A stretch of DNA of 64,000 nt, from assembly GCF_040939455.1 (NCBI RefSeq), contig NC_134126.1, positions 434,001-498,000 on the forward strand. Direction: 5' to 3'. The notes under the pieces were generated by a model. The model did no database searches and was not told the origin of the DNA. It saw nothing but the letters and a program-made list of their open reading frames with translations. The translations under genes and the position numbers were made by a program. Source of the stretch: Microcebus murinus. Lineage: Eukaryota > Chordata > Mammalia > Primates > Cheirogaleidae. Position 1 is the first letter of the stretch, and every line of letters begins with the position of its first letter. Shown here one piece after another: positions 24,289-36,100 of the stretch.

Positions 24289-27200
24289 CCTTCTGCCGTG
24301 GGTGAGTGAACACAGCCAGATCCGCACTGCGCCCTGTCTGCCCGTCTCTCGTCAGTGAGTGGACACAGCCAGATCCGCACTGCGCCCTGCCTGCCCTTCT
24401 GCCGTGGGTGAGTGGACACAGCCAGATCCGCACTGCGCCCTGCCTGACCGTCTGCCGTGTGTGAGTGGACACAGCCAGATCCGCACTGCGCCCTGCCTGC
24501 CCGTCTCCCGTGGGTGAGTGGACACAGCCAGATCCGCACTGCGCCCTGCCTGACCGTCTGCCGTGGGTGAGTGGACACAGCCAGATCCGCACTGCGCCCT
24601 GCCTGCCCGTCTTCCGGAGGCGATTGGACACAGCCAGATCCGCACTGCGCCCTGCCTGCCCTTCTGCCGTGGGTGAGTGGACACAGCCAGATCCGCACTG
24701 TGCCCTGCCTGACCTTCTGCCGTGCGTGTGTGGACACAGCCAGATCCACACTGTGCCCTGCCTGCCCGTCTGCCGTGGGTGAGTGGACACAGCCAGATCC
24801 GCACTGCGCCCTGCCTGCCCGTCTCCCGTGGGTGAGTGGACACAGCCAGATCCGCACTGCGTCCTGCCTGCCCATCTCCCGTAGGTGAGTGGACACAGCC
24901 AGATCCGCACTGCGCGCTGCCTGCCCGTCTGTCGTGGGCGAGTGGACACAGCCATATCCGCACTACGCCCTGCCTGACCGTCTGCCGTGGGTGAGTGGAC
25001 ACAGCCAGATCCGCACTGCGCCCTGCCTGCCCGTCTACCGTGGGCGAGTGGACACAGCCAGATCCGCACTGCACCCTGCCTGACCGTCTGCTGTGGGTGA
25101 GTGGACACAGCCAGATCCACACTGCGCCCTGCCTGCCCCTATGCTGTGGGCGAGTGGACACAGCCAGATCCGCACTGCGCCCTGCCTGACCGTCTGCCGT
25201 GGGTGAGTGGACACAGCCAGATCCGCACTGCGCCCTGCCTGACCGCCTGCCGTGGGTGAGTAGACACAGCCAGATCCGCACTGCGCCCTGCCTGCCCGTC
25301 TCCCGTGGGCGAGTGGACACAGCCAGATCCGCACTGCGCCCTGCCTGACCGTCTCCCGTGGGTGAGTGGACACAGCCAAATCCGCACTGCGCCCTGCCTG
25401 CCCGTCTCCCGTGGGTGAGTGGACACAGCCAGATCCGCACTGCGCCCTGCCTGCCCGTCTTCCGGAGGCGATTGGACACAGCCAGATCCGCACTGCGCCC
25501 TGCCTGCCCTTCTGCCGTGGGTGAGTGGACACAGCCAGATCCGCACTGTGCCCTGCCTGACCTTCTGCCGTGGGTGTGTGGACACAGCCAGATCCACACT
25601 GTGCCCTGCCTGCCCGTCTGCCGTGGGTGAGTGGACACAGCCAGATCCGAACTGCGCCCTGCCTGCCCGTCTCCCGTGGGTGAGTGGACACAGCCAGATC
25701 CGCACTGCGTCCTGCCTGCCCGTCTCCCGTAGATGAGTGGACACAGCCAGATCCGCACTGCGCGCTGCCTGCCCGTCTGTCGTGGGCGAGTGGACACAGC
25801 CATATCCGCACTACGCCCTGCCTGACCGTCTGCCGTGGGTGAGTGGACACAGCCAGATCCACACTGCTCCCTGCCTGCCCGTCTGCTGTGGGAGAGCGGA
25901 CACAGCCAGATCCGCCCTGCGCCCTGCCTGACCGTCTACCGTAGGTGAGTGGACACAGCCAGATCCGCACTGCGCCCTGCCTGCCCGTCTACCGTGGGCG
26001 AGTGGACACAGCCAGATCCGCACTGCACCCTGCCTGACCGTCTGCTGTGGGTGAGTGGACACAGCCAGATCCACACTGCGCCCTGCCTGCCCCTATGCTG
26101 TGGGCGAGTGGACACAGCCAGATCCGCACTGCGCCCTGCCTGACCGTCTGCCGTGGGTGAGTGGACACAGCCAGATCCACACTGCGCCCTGCCTGCCCCT
26201 ATGCTGTGGGCGAGTGGACACAGCCAGATCCGCACTGCGCCCTGCCTGACCGTCTGCCGTGGGTGAGTGGACACAGCCAGATCCGCACTGCGCCCTGCCT
26301 GACCGCCTGCCGTGGGTGAGTAGACACAGCCAGATCCGCACTGCGCCCTGCCTGCCCGTCTCCCGTGGGCGAGTGGACACAGCCAGATCCGCATTGCGCC
26401 CTGCCGGCCCTTCTGCCGTGGGTGAGTGGACACAGCCAGATCCGCACTGCGCCCTGCCTGCCCGTCTCCCGTCAGTGAGTGGACACAGCCAGATCCGCAC
26501 TGTGCCCTACCTGCCCGTCTCCCGTGGGCGAGTGGACACAGCCCGTTCCGCACTGCGCTCTGCTTGCCCGTCTGCCGTGGGTGAGTGGACACAGCCAGAT
26601 CCGCACTGCGCCCTGCCTGACCGTCTGCCGTGGGTGAGTGGACACAGCCAGATCCGCACTGCGCCCTGCCTGACCGTCTGCCGTGGGTGAGTGGACACAG
26701 CCAGATCCGCACTGCGCCCTGCCTGCCCGTCTCCCGTGGGCGAGTGGACACAGCCAGATCCGCACTGCGCCCTGCCTGCCCGTCTCCCGTGGGCGAGTGG
26801 ACACAGCCAGATCCGCACTGCGCCCTGCCTGCCCGTCTCCAGTGGGCGAGTGGACACAGCCATATCCGCACTGCGCCCTGCCTGCCCGTCTCCCGTCAGT
26901 GAGTGGACACAGCCAGATCCGCACTGCGCCCTGCCTGCCCGTCTCCCGTCAGTGAGTGGACACAGCCAGATCCGCACTGCGCCCTACCTGCCCGTCTCCC
27001 GTGGGCGAGTGGACACAGCCCGTTCCGCACTGCGCTCTGCCTGCCCGTCTGCCGTGGGTGAGTGGACACAGCCAGATCCGCACTGCGCCCTGCCTGCCTG
27101 TCTGCCGTGGGTGAGTGCACACAGCCAGATCCGCACTGCGCCCTGCCTGACCGTCTGCCGTGGGTGAGTGGACACAGCCAGATCCGCACTGCGCCCTGCC

Positions 27201-27519
27201 TGCCCGTCTCCCGTGGGCGAGTGGACACAGCCAGATCCGCACTGCGCCCTGCCTGCCCGTCTCCCGTGGGCGAGTGGACACAGCCAGATCCGCACTGCGC
27301 CCTGCCTGCCCGTCTCCAGTGGGCGAGTGGACACAGCCATATCCGCACTGCGCCCTGCCTGCCCGTCTGCCGTGGGTGAGTGGACACAGCCAGATCCACA
27401 ATGCGCCCTGCCTACCCGTCTGCCGTGGGTGAGTGGACACAGCCAGATCCGCACTGCGCCCTGCCTGCCCGTCTCCCGTGGGCGAGTGGACACAGCCAGA
27501 TCCGCACTGCGCCCTGCCT

Positions 27520-30500
27520 GCCCGTCTGCCGTGGGTGAGTGGACACAGCCAGATCCGCACTGCGCCCTGCCTGCCCGTCTGCCGTGGGTGAGTGGACACA
27601 GCCAGATCCGCACTGCGCCCTACCTGCCCGTCTCCCGTGGGTTAGTGGACACAGCCAGATCCGCACTGCACCCTGCCTGACCGTCCTTCGTGGGTGAGTG
27701 GACACCGCCAGATCCGCACTGCGCCCTGCCTGCCCGTCTCCCGTGGGTGAGTGGACACAGCCAGATCCGCACTGCGCCCTGCCTGCCCGTCTCCCATCAG
27801 TGAGTGGACACAGCCAGATCCGCACTGCGCCCTGCCTGACCGTCTCGCGTGGGTGAGTGGACACAGCCAGATCCGCACTGCACGCTGCCTGCCCGTCTCC
27901 CGTGGGCGAGTGGACACAGCCAGATCCGCACTGCGCCCTGTCTGCCCGCTGTCGTGGGCGAGTGGACACAGCCAAATCCGCACTGCGCCCTGCCTGACCG
28001 TCTGCCGTCGGTGAGTGGACACAGCCAGATCCACACTGCGCCCTGCCTGCCCGTCTGCCGTGGGCGAGTGGAGACAGCCAGATCCGCACTGCGCACTGCC
28101 TGACCGTCTGCCGTGGGTGATTCGACACAGCCAGATCCGCACTGCGCCCTGCCTGACCGCCTGCTGTGGGTGAGTGGACACAGCCAGATCCGCACTGCGC
28201 CCTGCCTGCCCGTCTCCCGTGGGTGAGTGGACACAGCCAGATCCACACTGCGCCCTGCCTGACCGTCTGCCGTGGGCGAGTGGACACAGCCAGATCCGCA
28301 CTGCGCCCTGCCTGACCGCCTGCTGTGGGTGAGTGGACACAGCCAGATCCGCACTGCGCCCTGCCTGCCCGTCTCCCGTGGGTGAGTGGACACAGCCAGA
28401 TCCACACTGCGCCCTGCCTGACCGTCTGCCGTGGGCGAGTGGACACAGCCAGATCCGCACTGCGCCCTGCCTGACCGTCTGCTGTGGGTGAGTGGACACA
28501 GCAAGATCCGCACTGCGCCCTGCATGCCCGTCTCCCGTGGGTGAGTGGACAGAGCCAGATCCACACTGCGCCGTTCCTGCCCGTCTGCCGTGGGCGAGTG
28601 GACACTGCCAGATCCGCACTGCGCCCTGCCTGACCGTCTCCCGTGGGTGAGTGGACATAGCCAAATCCGCACTGCGCCCTGCCTGCCCGTCTCCCGTGGG
28701 TGAGTGGACACAGCCAGATCCGCACTGCGCCCTGCCTGCCCGTCTTCCGGAGGCGATTGGACACAGCCAGATCCGCACTGCGCCCTGCCTACCCTTCTGC
28801 CGTGGGTGAGTGGACACAGCCAGATCCGCACTGTGCCCTGCCTGACGTTCTGCCGTGGGTGTGTGGACACAGCCAGATCCACACTGTGCCCTGCCTGCCC
28901 GTCTGCCGTGGGTGAGTGGACACAGCCAGATCCGCACTGCGCCCTGCCTGCCCGTCTCCCGTGGGTGAGTGGACACAGCCAGATCCGCACTGCGTCCTGC
29001 CTGCCCGTCTCCCGTAGATGAGTGGACACAGCCAGATCCGCACTGCGCGCTGCCTGCCCGTCTGTCGTGGGCGAGTGGACACAGCCATATCCGCACTACG
29101 CCCTGCCTGACCGTCTGCCGTGGGTGAGTGGACACAGCCAGATCCACACTGCTCCCTGCCTGCCCGTCTGCTGTGGGACTGCGGACACAGCCAGATCCGC
29201 ACTGCGCCCTGCCTGACCGTCTACCGTAGGTGAGTGGACACAGCCAGATCCGCACTGCGCCCTGCCTGCCCGTCTACCGTGGGCGAGTGGACACAGCCAG
29301 ATCCGCACTGCACCCTGCCTGACCGTCTGCTGTGGGTGAGTGGACACAGCCAGATCCACACTGCGCCGGGCCTGCCCCTATGCTGTGGGCGAGTGGACAC
29401 AGCCAGATCCGCACTGCGCCCTGCCTGACCGTCTGCCGTGGGTGAGTGGACACAGCCAGATCCACACTGCGCCCTGCCTGCCCCTATGCTGTGGGCGAGT
29501 GGACACAGCCAGATCCGCACTGCGCCCTGCCTGACCGTCTGCCGTGGGTGAGTGGACACAGCCAGATCCGCACTGCGCCCTGCCTGACCGCCTGCCGTGG
29601 GTGAGTAGACACAGCCAGATCCGCACTGCGCTCTGCCTGCCCGTCTCCCGTGGGCGAGTGGACACAGCCAGATCCGCATTGCACCCTGCCTGCCCTTCTG
29701 CCGTGGGTGAGTGGACACAGCCAGATCCGCACTGCGCCCTGCCTGCCCGTCTCCCGTCAGTGAGTGGACACAGCCAGATCCGCACTGCGCCCTACCTGCC
29801 CGTCTCCCGTGGGCGAGTGGACACAGCCCGTTCCGCACTGCGCTCTGCCTGCCCGTCTGCCGTGGGTGAGTGGACACAGCCAGATCCGCACTGCGCCCTG
29901 CCTGCCCGTCTGCCGTGGGTGAGTGGACACAGCCAGATCCGCACTGCGCCCTGCCTGCCTGTCTGCCGTGGGTGAGTGGACACAGCCAGATCCGCACTGC
30001 GCCCTGCCTGACCGTCTGACGTGGGTGAGTGGACACAGCCAGATCCGCACTGCGCCCTGCCTGCCCCTCTGCCGTGGGCGATTGGACACAGCCAGATCCG
30101 CACTGCGCCCTGCCTGACCGTCTGCCGTGGGTGAGTGGACACAGCCAGATCCGCACTGCGCCCTGCCTGCCCGTCTCCCGTGGGCGAGTGGACACAGCCA
30201 GATCCGCACTGCGCCCTGCCTGCCCGTCTCCCGTGGGCGAGTGGACACAGCCAGATCCGCACTGCGCCCTGCCTGCCCGTCTCCAGTGGGCGAGTGGACA
30301 CAGCCATATCCGCACTGCGCCCTGCCTGCCCGTCTGCCGTGGGTGAGTGGACACAGCCAGATCCACAATGCGCCCTGCCTACCCGTCTGCCGTGGGTGAG
30401 TGGACACAGCCAGATCCGCACTGCGCCCTGCCTGCCCGTCTCCCGTGGGTGAGTGGACACAGCCAGATCCGCACTGCGCGCTGCCTGCCCGTCTCCCGTG

Positions 30501-31500
30501 GGCGAGTGGACACAGCCAGATACGCACTACACCCTGCCTGACCGTCTGCCGTGTGTGAGTGGACACAGCCAGATCCGCACAGCTCCCTGCCTGCCCGTCT
30601 CCCGTGGGTGAGTGGACACAGCCAGATCCGCACTGCGCCCTGCCTGACCGTCTGCCGTGGGCGAGTGGACACAGCCAGATCCGCACTGTGCCCTGCCTGA
30701 CCGCCTGCCGTGGGTGAGTGGACACAGCCAGATCCGCACTGCGCCCTGCCTGCCCGTCTGCCGTGGGTGAGTGGACACAGCCAGATCCGCACTGCGCCCT
30801 ACCTGCCCGTCTCCCGTGGGTTAGTGGACACAGCCAGATCCGCACTGCACCCTGCCTGACCGTCCTTCGTGGGTGAGTGGACACCGCCAGATCCGCACTG
30901 CGCCCTGCCTGCCCGTCTCCCGTGGGTGAGTGGACACAGCCAGATCCGCACTGCGCCCTGCCTGCCCGTCTCCCGTCAGTGAGTGGACACAGCCAGATCC
31001 GCACTGCGCCCTGCCTGACCGTCTCGCGTGGGTGAGTGGACACAGCCAGATCCGCACTGCGCGCTGCCTGCCCGTCTCCCGTGGGCGAGTGGACACAGCC
31101 AGATCCGCACTGCGCCCTGTCTGCCCGCTGTCGTGGGCGAGTGGACACAGCCAAATCCGCACTGCGCCCTGCCTGACCGTCTGCCGTCGGTGAGTGGACA
31201 CAGCCAGATCCACACTGCGCCCTGCCTGCCCGTCTCCCGTGGGCGAGTGGAGACAGCCAGATCCGCACTGCGCACTGCCTGACCGTCTGCCGTGGGTGAT
31301 TCGACACAGCCAGATCCGCACTGCGCCCTGCCTGACCGCCTGCTGTGGGTGAGTGGACACAGCCAGATCCGCACTGCGCCCTGCCTGCCCGTCTCCCGTG
31401 GGTGAGTGGACACAGCCAGATCCACACTGCGCCCTGCCTGATCGTCTGCTGTGGGTGAGTGGACACAGCAAGATCCGCACTGCGCCCTGCCTGCCCCTAT
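27520..31500. repeat. 60-monomer (3,179-bp) higher-order unit, region P
   Basis: Landmark monomers repeat here at a 3,179-bp interval (60 x 53 minus 1). CCTTCGTGGG occurs at 27685 and 30864, and the 52-bp monomer with CCCGCTGTCGTGG at 27947 and 31126. The region serves as partner for 38.67-39.60 kb (+8,320), 41.18-43.95 kb (+12,506) and 43.21-47.03 kb (+15,685, later +15,526/15,525). Within it, 28140-28480 shows a small 159-bp (three-monomer) tandem pattern with alternating CCTGCTGTGGG, TCTCCCGTGGG and TCTGCCGTGGGCG monomers. Confidence 0.85.
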
Positions 31501-33145
31501 GCTGTGGGCGAGTGGACACAGCCAGATCCGCACTGCGCCCTGCCTGCCCGTCTGCCATGGGTGAGTGGACACAGCCAGATCCGCACTGCGCCCTGCCTGA
31601 CCGTCTCCCGTGGGTGTGTGGACACAGCCTGATCCGCACTGCGCCCTGCCTGCCCGTCTCCCGTGCGTGAGTGGACACAGCCAGATCCACACTGCGCCCT
31701 GCCTGCCCGTCTGCCGTGGGCGAGTGGACACAGCCAGATCCCCACTGCGCCCTGCCTGACCGTCTGCCGTGGGTGAGTGGACACAGCCAGATCCGCACTG
31801 CGCCTTGCCTGCCCGTCTCCCGTCGGTGAGTGGACACAGCCAGATCCACACTGCGCCCTGCCTGACCGCCTGCCGTGGGTGAGTGGACACAGCCAGATCC
31901 ACACTGCGCTCTGCCTGCCCGTCTGCCGTGGGTTAGTGGACATAGCCAGATCCACACAGCACCGTCTCTGCCCATCTCCCGTGGGTGAGTGGACACAGCC
32001 GGGTCCGCACTGCGCTCTGCCTGACCGTCTGCCGTGGGTGAGTGGACACAGCCAGATCCGCACTGCGCCCTGCCTGACCGTCTGCCTGTGGGTGAGTGGA
32101 CACAGCCAGATCCGCACTGCGCGCTGCCTGCCCGTCTCACGTGGGTGAGTGGACACAGCCAGATCCGCACTGCGCCCTGCCTGCCCGTCTCCCGTGGGTG
32201 AGTGGACACAGCCATGTCCGCACTGCCCCCTGCCTGACCGTCTGCCGTGGGTTAGTGGACACAGCCAGATCCGCACTGCACCCTGCCTGCCCGTCTCCCG
32301 TGGGAAAGTGGACACAGCCAGATCCGCACTGCGCCTTGCCTGCCCGTCTCCCGTCAGTGAATGGACACAGCCAGATCCGCACTGCGCCCTGCCTACCCGT
32401 CTCCCGTGGGTGAGTGGACACAGCCAGATCCGCACTGCGCGCTGCCTTCCCATCTCCCGTGGGCGAGTGGACACAGTCAGATCTGCACTGCGCCCTGCCT
32501 GTCCGTCTGTCGTGGGCGAGTGGACACAGCCAGATCCGCACTGCGCCCTGCCTGACCGTCTGCCGTGGGCGAGTGGACACAGCCAGATCCGCACTGCGCG
32601 CTGCCTGCCCGTTTGTCGTGGGCGAGTGGACACAGCCATATCCGCACTACGCCCTAACTGACCGTCTGCCGTGGGTGAGTGGACACAGCCAGATCCACAC
32701 TGCGCCCTGCCTGCCCGTCTGCCGTTGGCGAGCGGACACAGCCAGATCCGCACTGCGCCCTGCCTGCCCTTCTGCCGTGGGTGAGTGGACACAGCCAGAT
32801 CCGCACTGCGCCCTCCCTGACCGTCTGCCGTGGGTGAGTGGACACAGCCAGATCCGCACTGCACCCTGCCTGACCGTCCTTCGTGGGTGAGTGGACACCG
32901 CCAGATCCGCACTGCGCGCTGCCTGCCCATCTCCCGTGGGTGAGTGGACACAGCCAGATCCGCACTGCGCCCTGCTTGCCCGTCTCCCGTCAGTGAGTGG
33001 ACACAGCCAGTGCCGCACTGCGCCCTGCCTGCCCGTCTCCCGTGGGTGAGTGGACACAGCCAGATCCACACTGCGCGCTGCCTGCCCGTGTGCCGCGGGC
33101 GTGTGGACACAGCCAGATCCGCACTTCGCCCTGCCTGACCGTCTG
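31440..33145. repeat. Array stretch with isolated older monomers
   Basis: This interval between two duplicated regions has few long near-perfect partners in the window. It holds a divergent GGTTAGTGGACATAGCC monomer near 31931, an extra base in GTCTGCCTGTGGG near 32081-32093, and a CCTTCGTGGG monomer at 32878. It is ordinary 53-bp satellite otherwise, with no gene seen. Confidence 0.8.
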
Positions 33146-36100
33146 CCGTGGGTGAGTGGACACAGCCAGATCCGCACTGCGTCCTGCCTGCCCGTCTCCC
33201 GTAGGTGAGTGGACACAGCCAGATCCGCACTGCGCGCTGCCTGCCCGTCTGTCGTGGGCGAGTGGACACAGCCATATCCGCACTACGCCCTGCCTGACCG
33301 TCTGCCGTGGGTGAGTGGACACAGCCAGATCCACACTGCTCCCTGCCTGCCCGTCTGCTGTGGGCGAGCGGACACAGCCAGATCCGCACTGCGCCCTGCC
33401 TGACCGTCTACCGTTGGTGAGTGGACACAGCCAGATCCGCACTGCGCCCTGCCTGCCCGTCTGCTGTGGGTGAGTGGACACAGCCAGATCCGCACTGCGC
33501 CCTGCCTGCCCGTCTACCGTGGGCGAGTGGACACAGCCAGATCCACACTGCGCCCTGCCTGACCTTCTGCGTGGGTGAGTGGACACAGCCAGATCCGCAC
33601 TGCGCCCTGCCTACCCTTCTGCCGTGGGTGAGTGAACACAGCCAGATCCGCACTGCGCCCTGTCTGCCCGTCTCTCGTCAGTGAGTGGACACAGCCAGAT
33701 CCGCACTGCGCCCTGACTGCCCTTCTGCCGTGGGTGAGTGGACACAGCCAGATCCGCACTGCGCCCTGCCTGACCGTCTGCCGTGTGTGAGTGGACACAG
33801 CCAGATCCGCACTGCGCCCTGCCTGCCCGTCTCCCGTGGGTGAGTGGACACAGCCAGATCCGCACTGCGCCCTGCCTGATCATCTGCCGTGGGTGAGTGG
33901 ACACAGCCAGATCCGCACTGCGCCCTGCCTGACCGCCTTCCGTGGGTGAGTGGACACAGCCAGATCCGCACTGCCCCCTGCCTGCCCGTCTTCCGGAGGC
34001 GAGTGGACACAGCCAGATCCGCACTGCGCCCTGCCTGCCCTTCTGCCGTGGGTGAGTGGACACAGCCAGATCCACACTGCGCCCTGCCTGCCCGTCTGCC
34101 GTGGGTGAGTGGACACAGCCAGATCCGCACTGCGCCCTGCCTGCCCGTCTCCCGTGGGTGAGTGGACACAGCCAGATACGCACTGCGCCCTGCCTGCCCG
34201 TCTCCCGTGGGTGAGTGGACACAGCCAGATCCGCACTGCGCGCTGTCTGCCCGTCTGTCGTGGGCGAGTGGACACAGCCATATCCGCACTACGCCCTGCC
34301 TTACCGTCTGCCGTGGGTGAGTGGACACAGCCAGATCCACACTGCGCCCTGCCTGCCCGTCTGCCGTGGGCGAGCGGACACAGCCAGATCCGCACTGCGC
34401 CCTGCCTGACCGTCTACCGCAGGTGAGTGGACACAGCCAGATCCGCACTGCGCCCTGCCTGCCCGTCTACCGTGGGCGAGTGGACACAGCCAGATCCGCA
34501 CTGCACCCTGCCTGACCGTCTGCTGTGGGTGAGTGGACACAGCCAGATCCACACTGCGCCCTGCCTGCCCCTCTGCTGTGGGCGAGTGGACACAGCCAGA
34601 TCCGCACTGCGCCCTGCCTGACCGTCTGCCATGGGTGAGTGGACACAGCCAGATCCGCACTGTGCCCTGCCTGACCGCCTGCCGTGGGTGAGTGGACACA
34701 GCCAGATCCGCACTGCGCCCTGCCTGCCCGTCTCCCGTGGGCGAGTGGACACAGCCAGATCCGCATTGCGCCCTGCCTGCCCTTCTGCCGTGGGTGAGTG
34801 GACACAGCCAGATCTGCACTGCGCCCTGCCTGACCGTCTGCCGTGGGTGAGTAGACACAGCCAGATCCACATTGCGCCCTGCCTGCCCGTCTGCCGTGGG
34901 TGAGTGGACACAGCCAGATCCGCACTGCGCCCTACCTGCCCGTCTCCCGTGGGCGAGTGGACACAGCCCGTTCCGCACTGCGCTCTGCCTGCCCGTCTGC
35001 CGTGGGTGAGTGGACACAGCCAGATCCGCACTGCGCCCTGCCTGACCGTCTGCCGTGGGTGAGTGGACACAGCCAGATCCGCACTGCGCCCTGCCTGCCT
35101 GTCTGCCGTGGGTGAGTGGACACAGCCAGATCCGCACTGCGCCCTGCCTGACCGTCTGACGTGGGTGAGTGGACACAGCCAGATCCGCACTGCGCCCTGC
35201 CTGCCCCTCTGCCGTGGGCGAGTGGACACAGCCAGATCCGCACTGCGCCCTGTCTGACCGTCTGCCGTGGGTGAGTGGACACAGCCAGATCCGCACTGCG
35301 CCCTGCCTGCCCGTCTCCCGTGGGCGAGTGGACACAGCCAGATCCGCACTGCGCCCTACCTGCCCGTATCCCATGGGTGAGTGGACACAGCCAGATCCGC
35401 ACTGCACCCTGCCTGACCGTCCTTCGTGGGTGAGTGGACACCGCCAGATCCGCACTGCGCCCTGCCTGCCTGTCTCCCGTGGGTGAGTGGACACAGCCAG
35501 ATCCGCACTGCGCCCTTCCTGCCCGTCTCCCGTCAGTGAGTGGACACAGCCAGATCCGCACTGCGCCCTGCCTGCCCTTCTGCCGTGGGTGAGTGAACAC
35601 AGCCAAATCCGCACTGCGCCCTGTCTGCCCGTCTCTCGTCAGTGAGTGGACACAGCCAGATCCGCACTGCGCCCTGCCTGCCCTTCTGCCGTGGGTGAGT
35701 GGACACAGCCAGATCCGCACTGCGCCCTGCCTGACCGTCTGCCGTGTGTGAGTGGACACAGCCAGATCCGCACTGCGCCCTGCCTGCCCGTCTCCCGTGG
35801 GTGAGTGGACACAGCCAGATCCGCACTGCGCCCTGCCTGACCGTCTGCCGTGGGTGAGTGGACACAGCCAGATCCGCACTGCGCCCTGCCTGCCCGTCTT
35901 CCGGAGGCGATTGGACACAGCCAGATCCGCACTGCGCCCTGCCTGCCCTTCTGCCGTGGGTGAGTGGACACAGCCAGATCCGCACTGTGCCCTGCCTGAC
36001 CTTCTGCCGTGCGTGTGTGGACACAGCCAGATCCACACTGTGCCCTGCCTGCCCGTCTGCCGTGGGTGAGTGGACACAGCCAGATCCGCACTGCGCCCTG

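Larger units (their letters stand above)
21859..27482. repeat. 5.62-kb segmental duplication, upstream copy (106 monomers)
   Basis: These 5,624 bp recur at 33146-38769 with offset 11,287 bp (213 monomers minus two bases). Edges are set by mismatches at 21858/33145 (C against G) and 27483/38770 (C against T). Differences noticed inside are few, such as 22316 (CTGCCC against CTACCC), about 22631, about 23487 (CCCTTCCTG against CCCTGCCTG) and about 25008 (CCGCAC against CCACAC). The segment shares a one-base deletion in CTTCTGCGTGGG (22278-22290) with its copy. It contains 850-bp block D copy 3 and the second copy of the 653-bp block, so those smaller events came first. Confidence 0.93.

Noticed and set aside
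29165..29190. Possible insertion at GGGACTGCGGACACAGCC
   Set aside because: Length is unchanged against GGGAGAGCGGACACAGCC in the sister copies; it is a pair of substitutions. The copy near 44865 reads GGGAGTGCGG.
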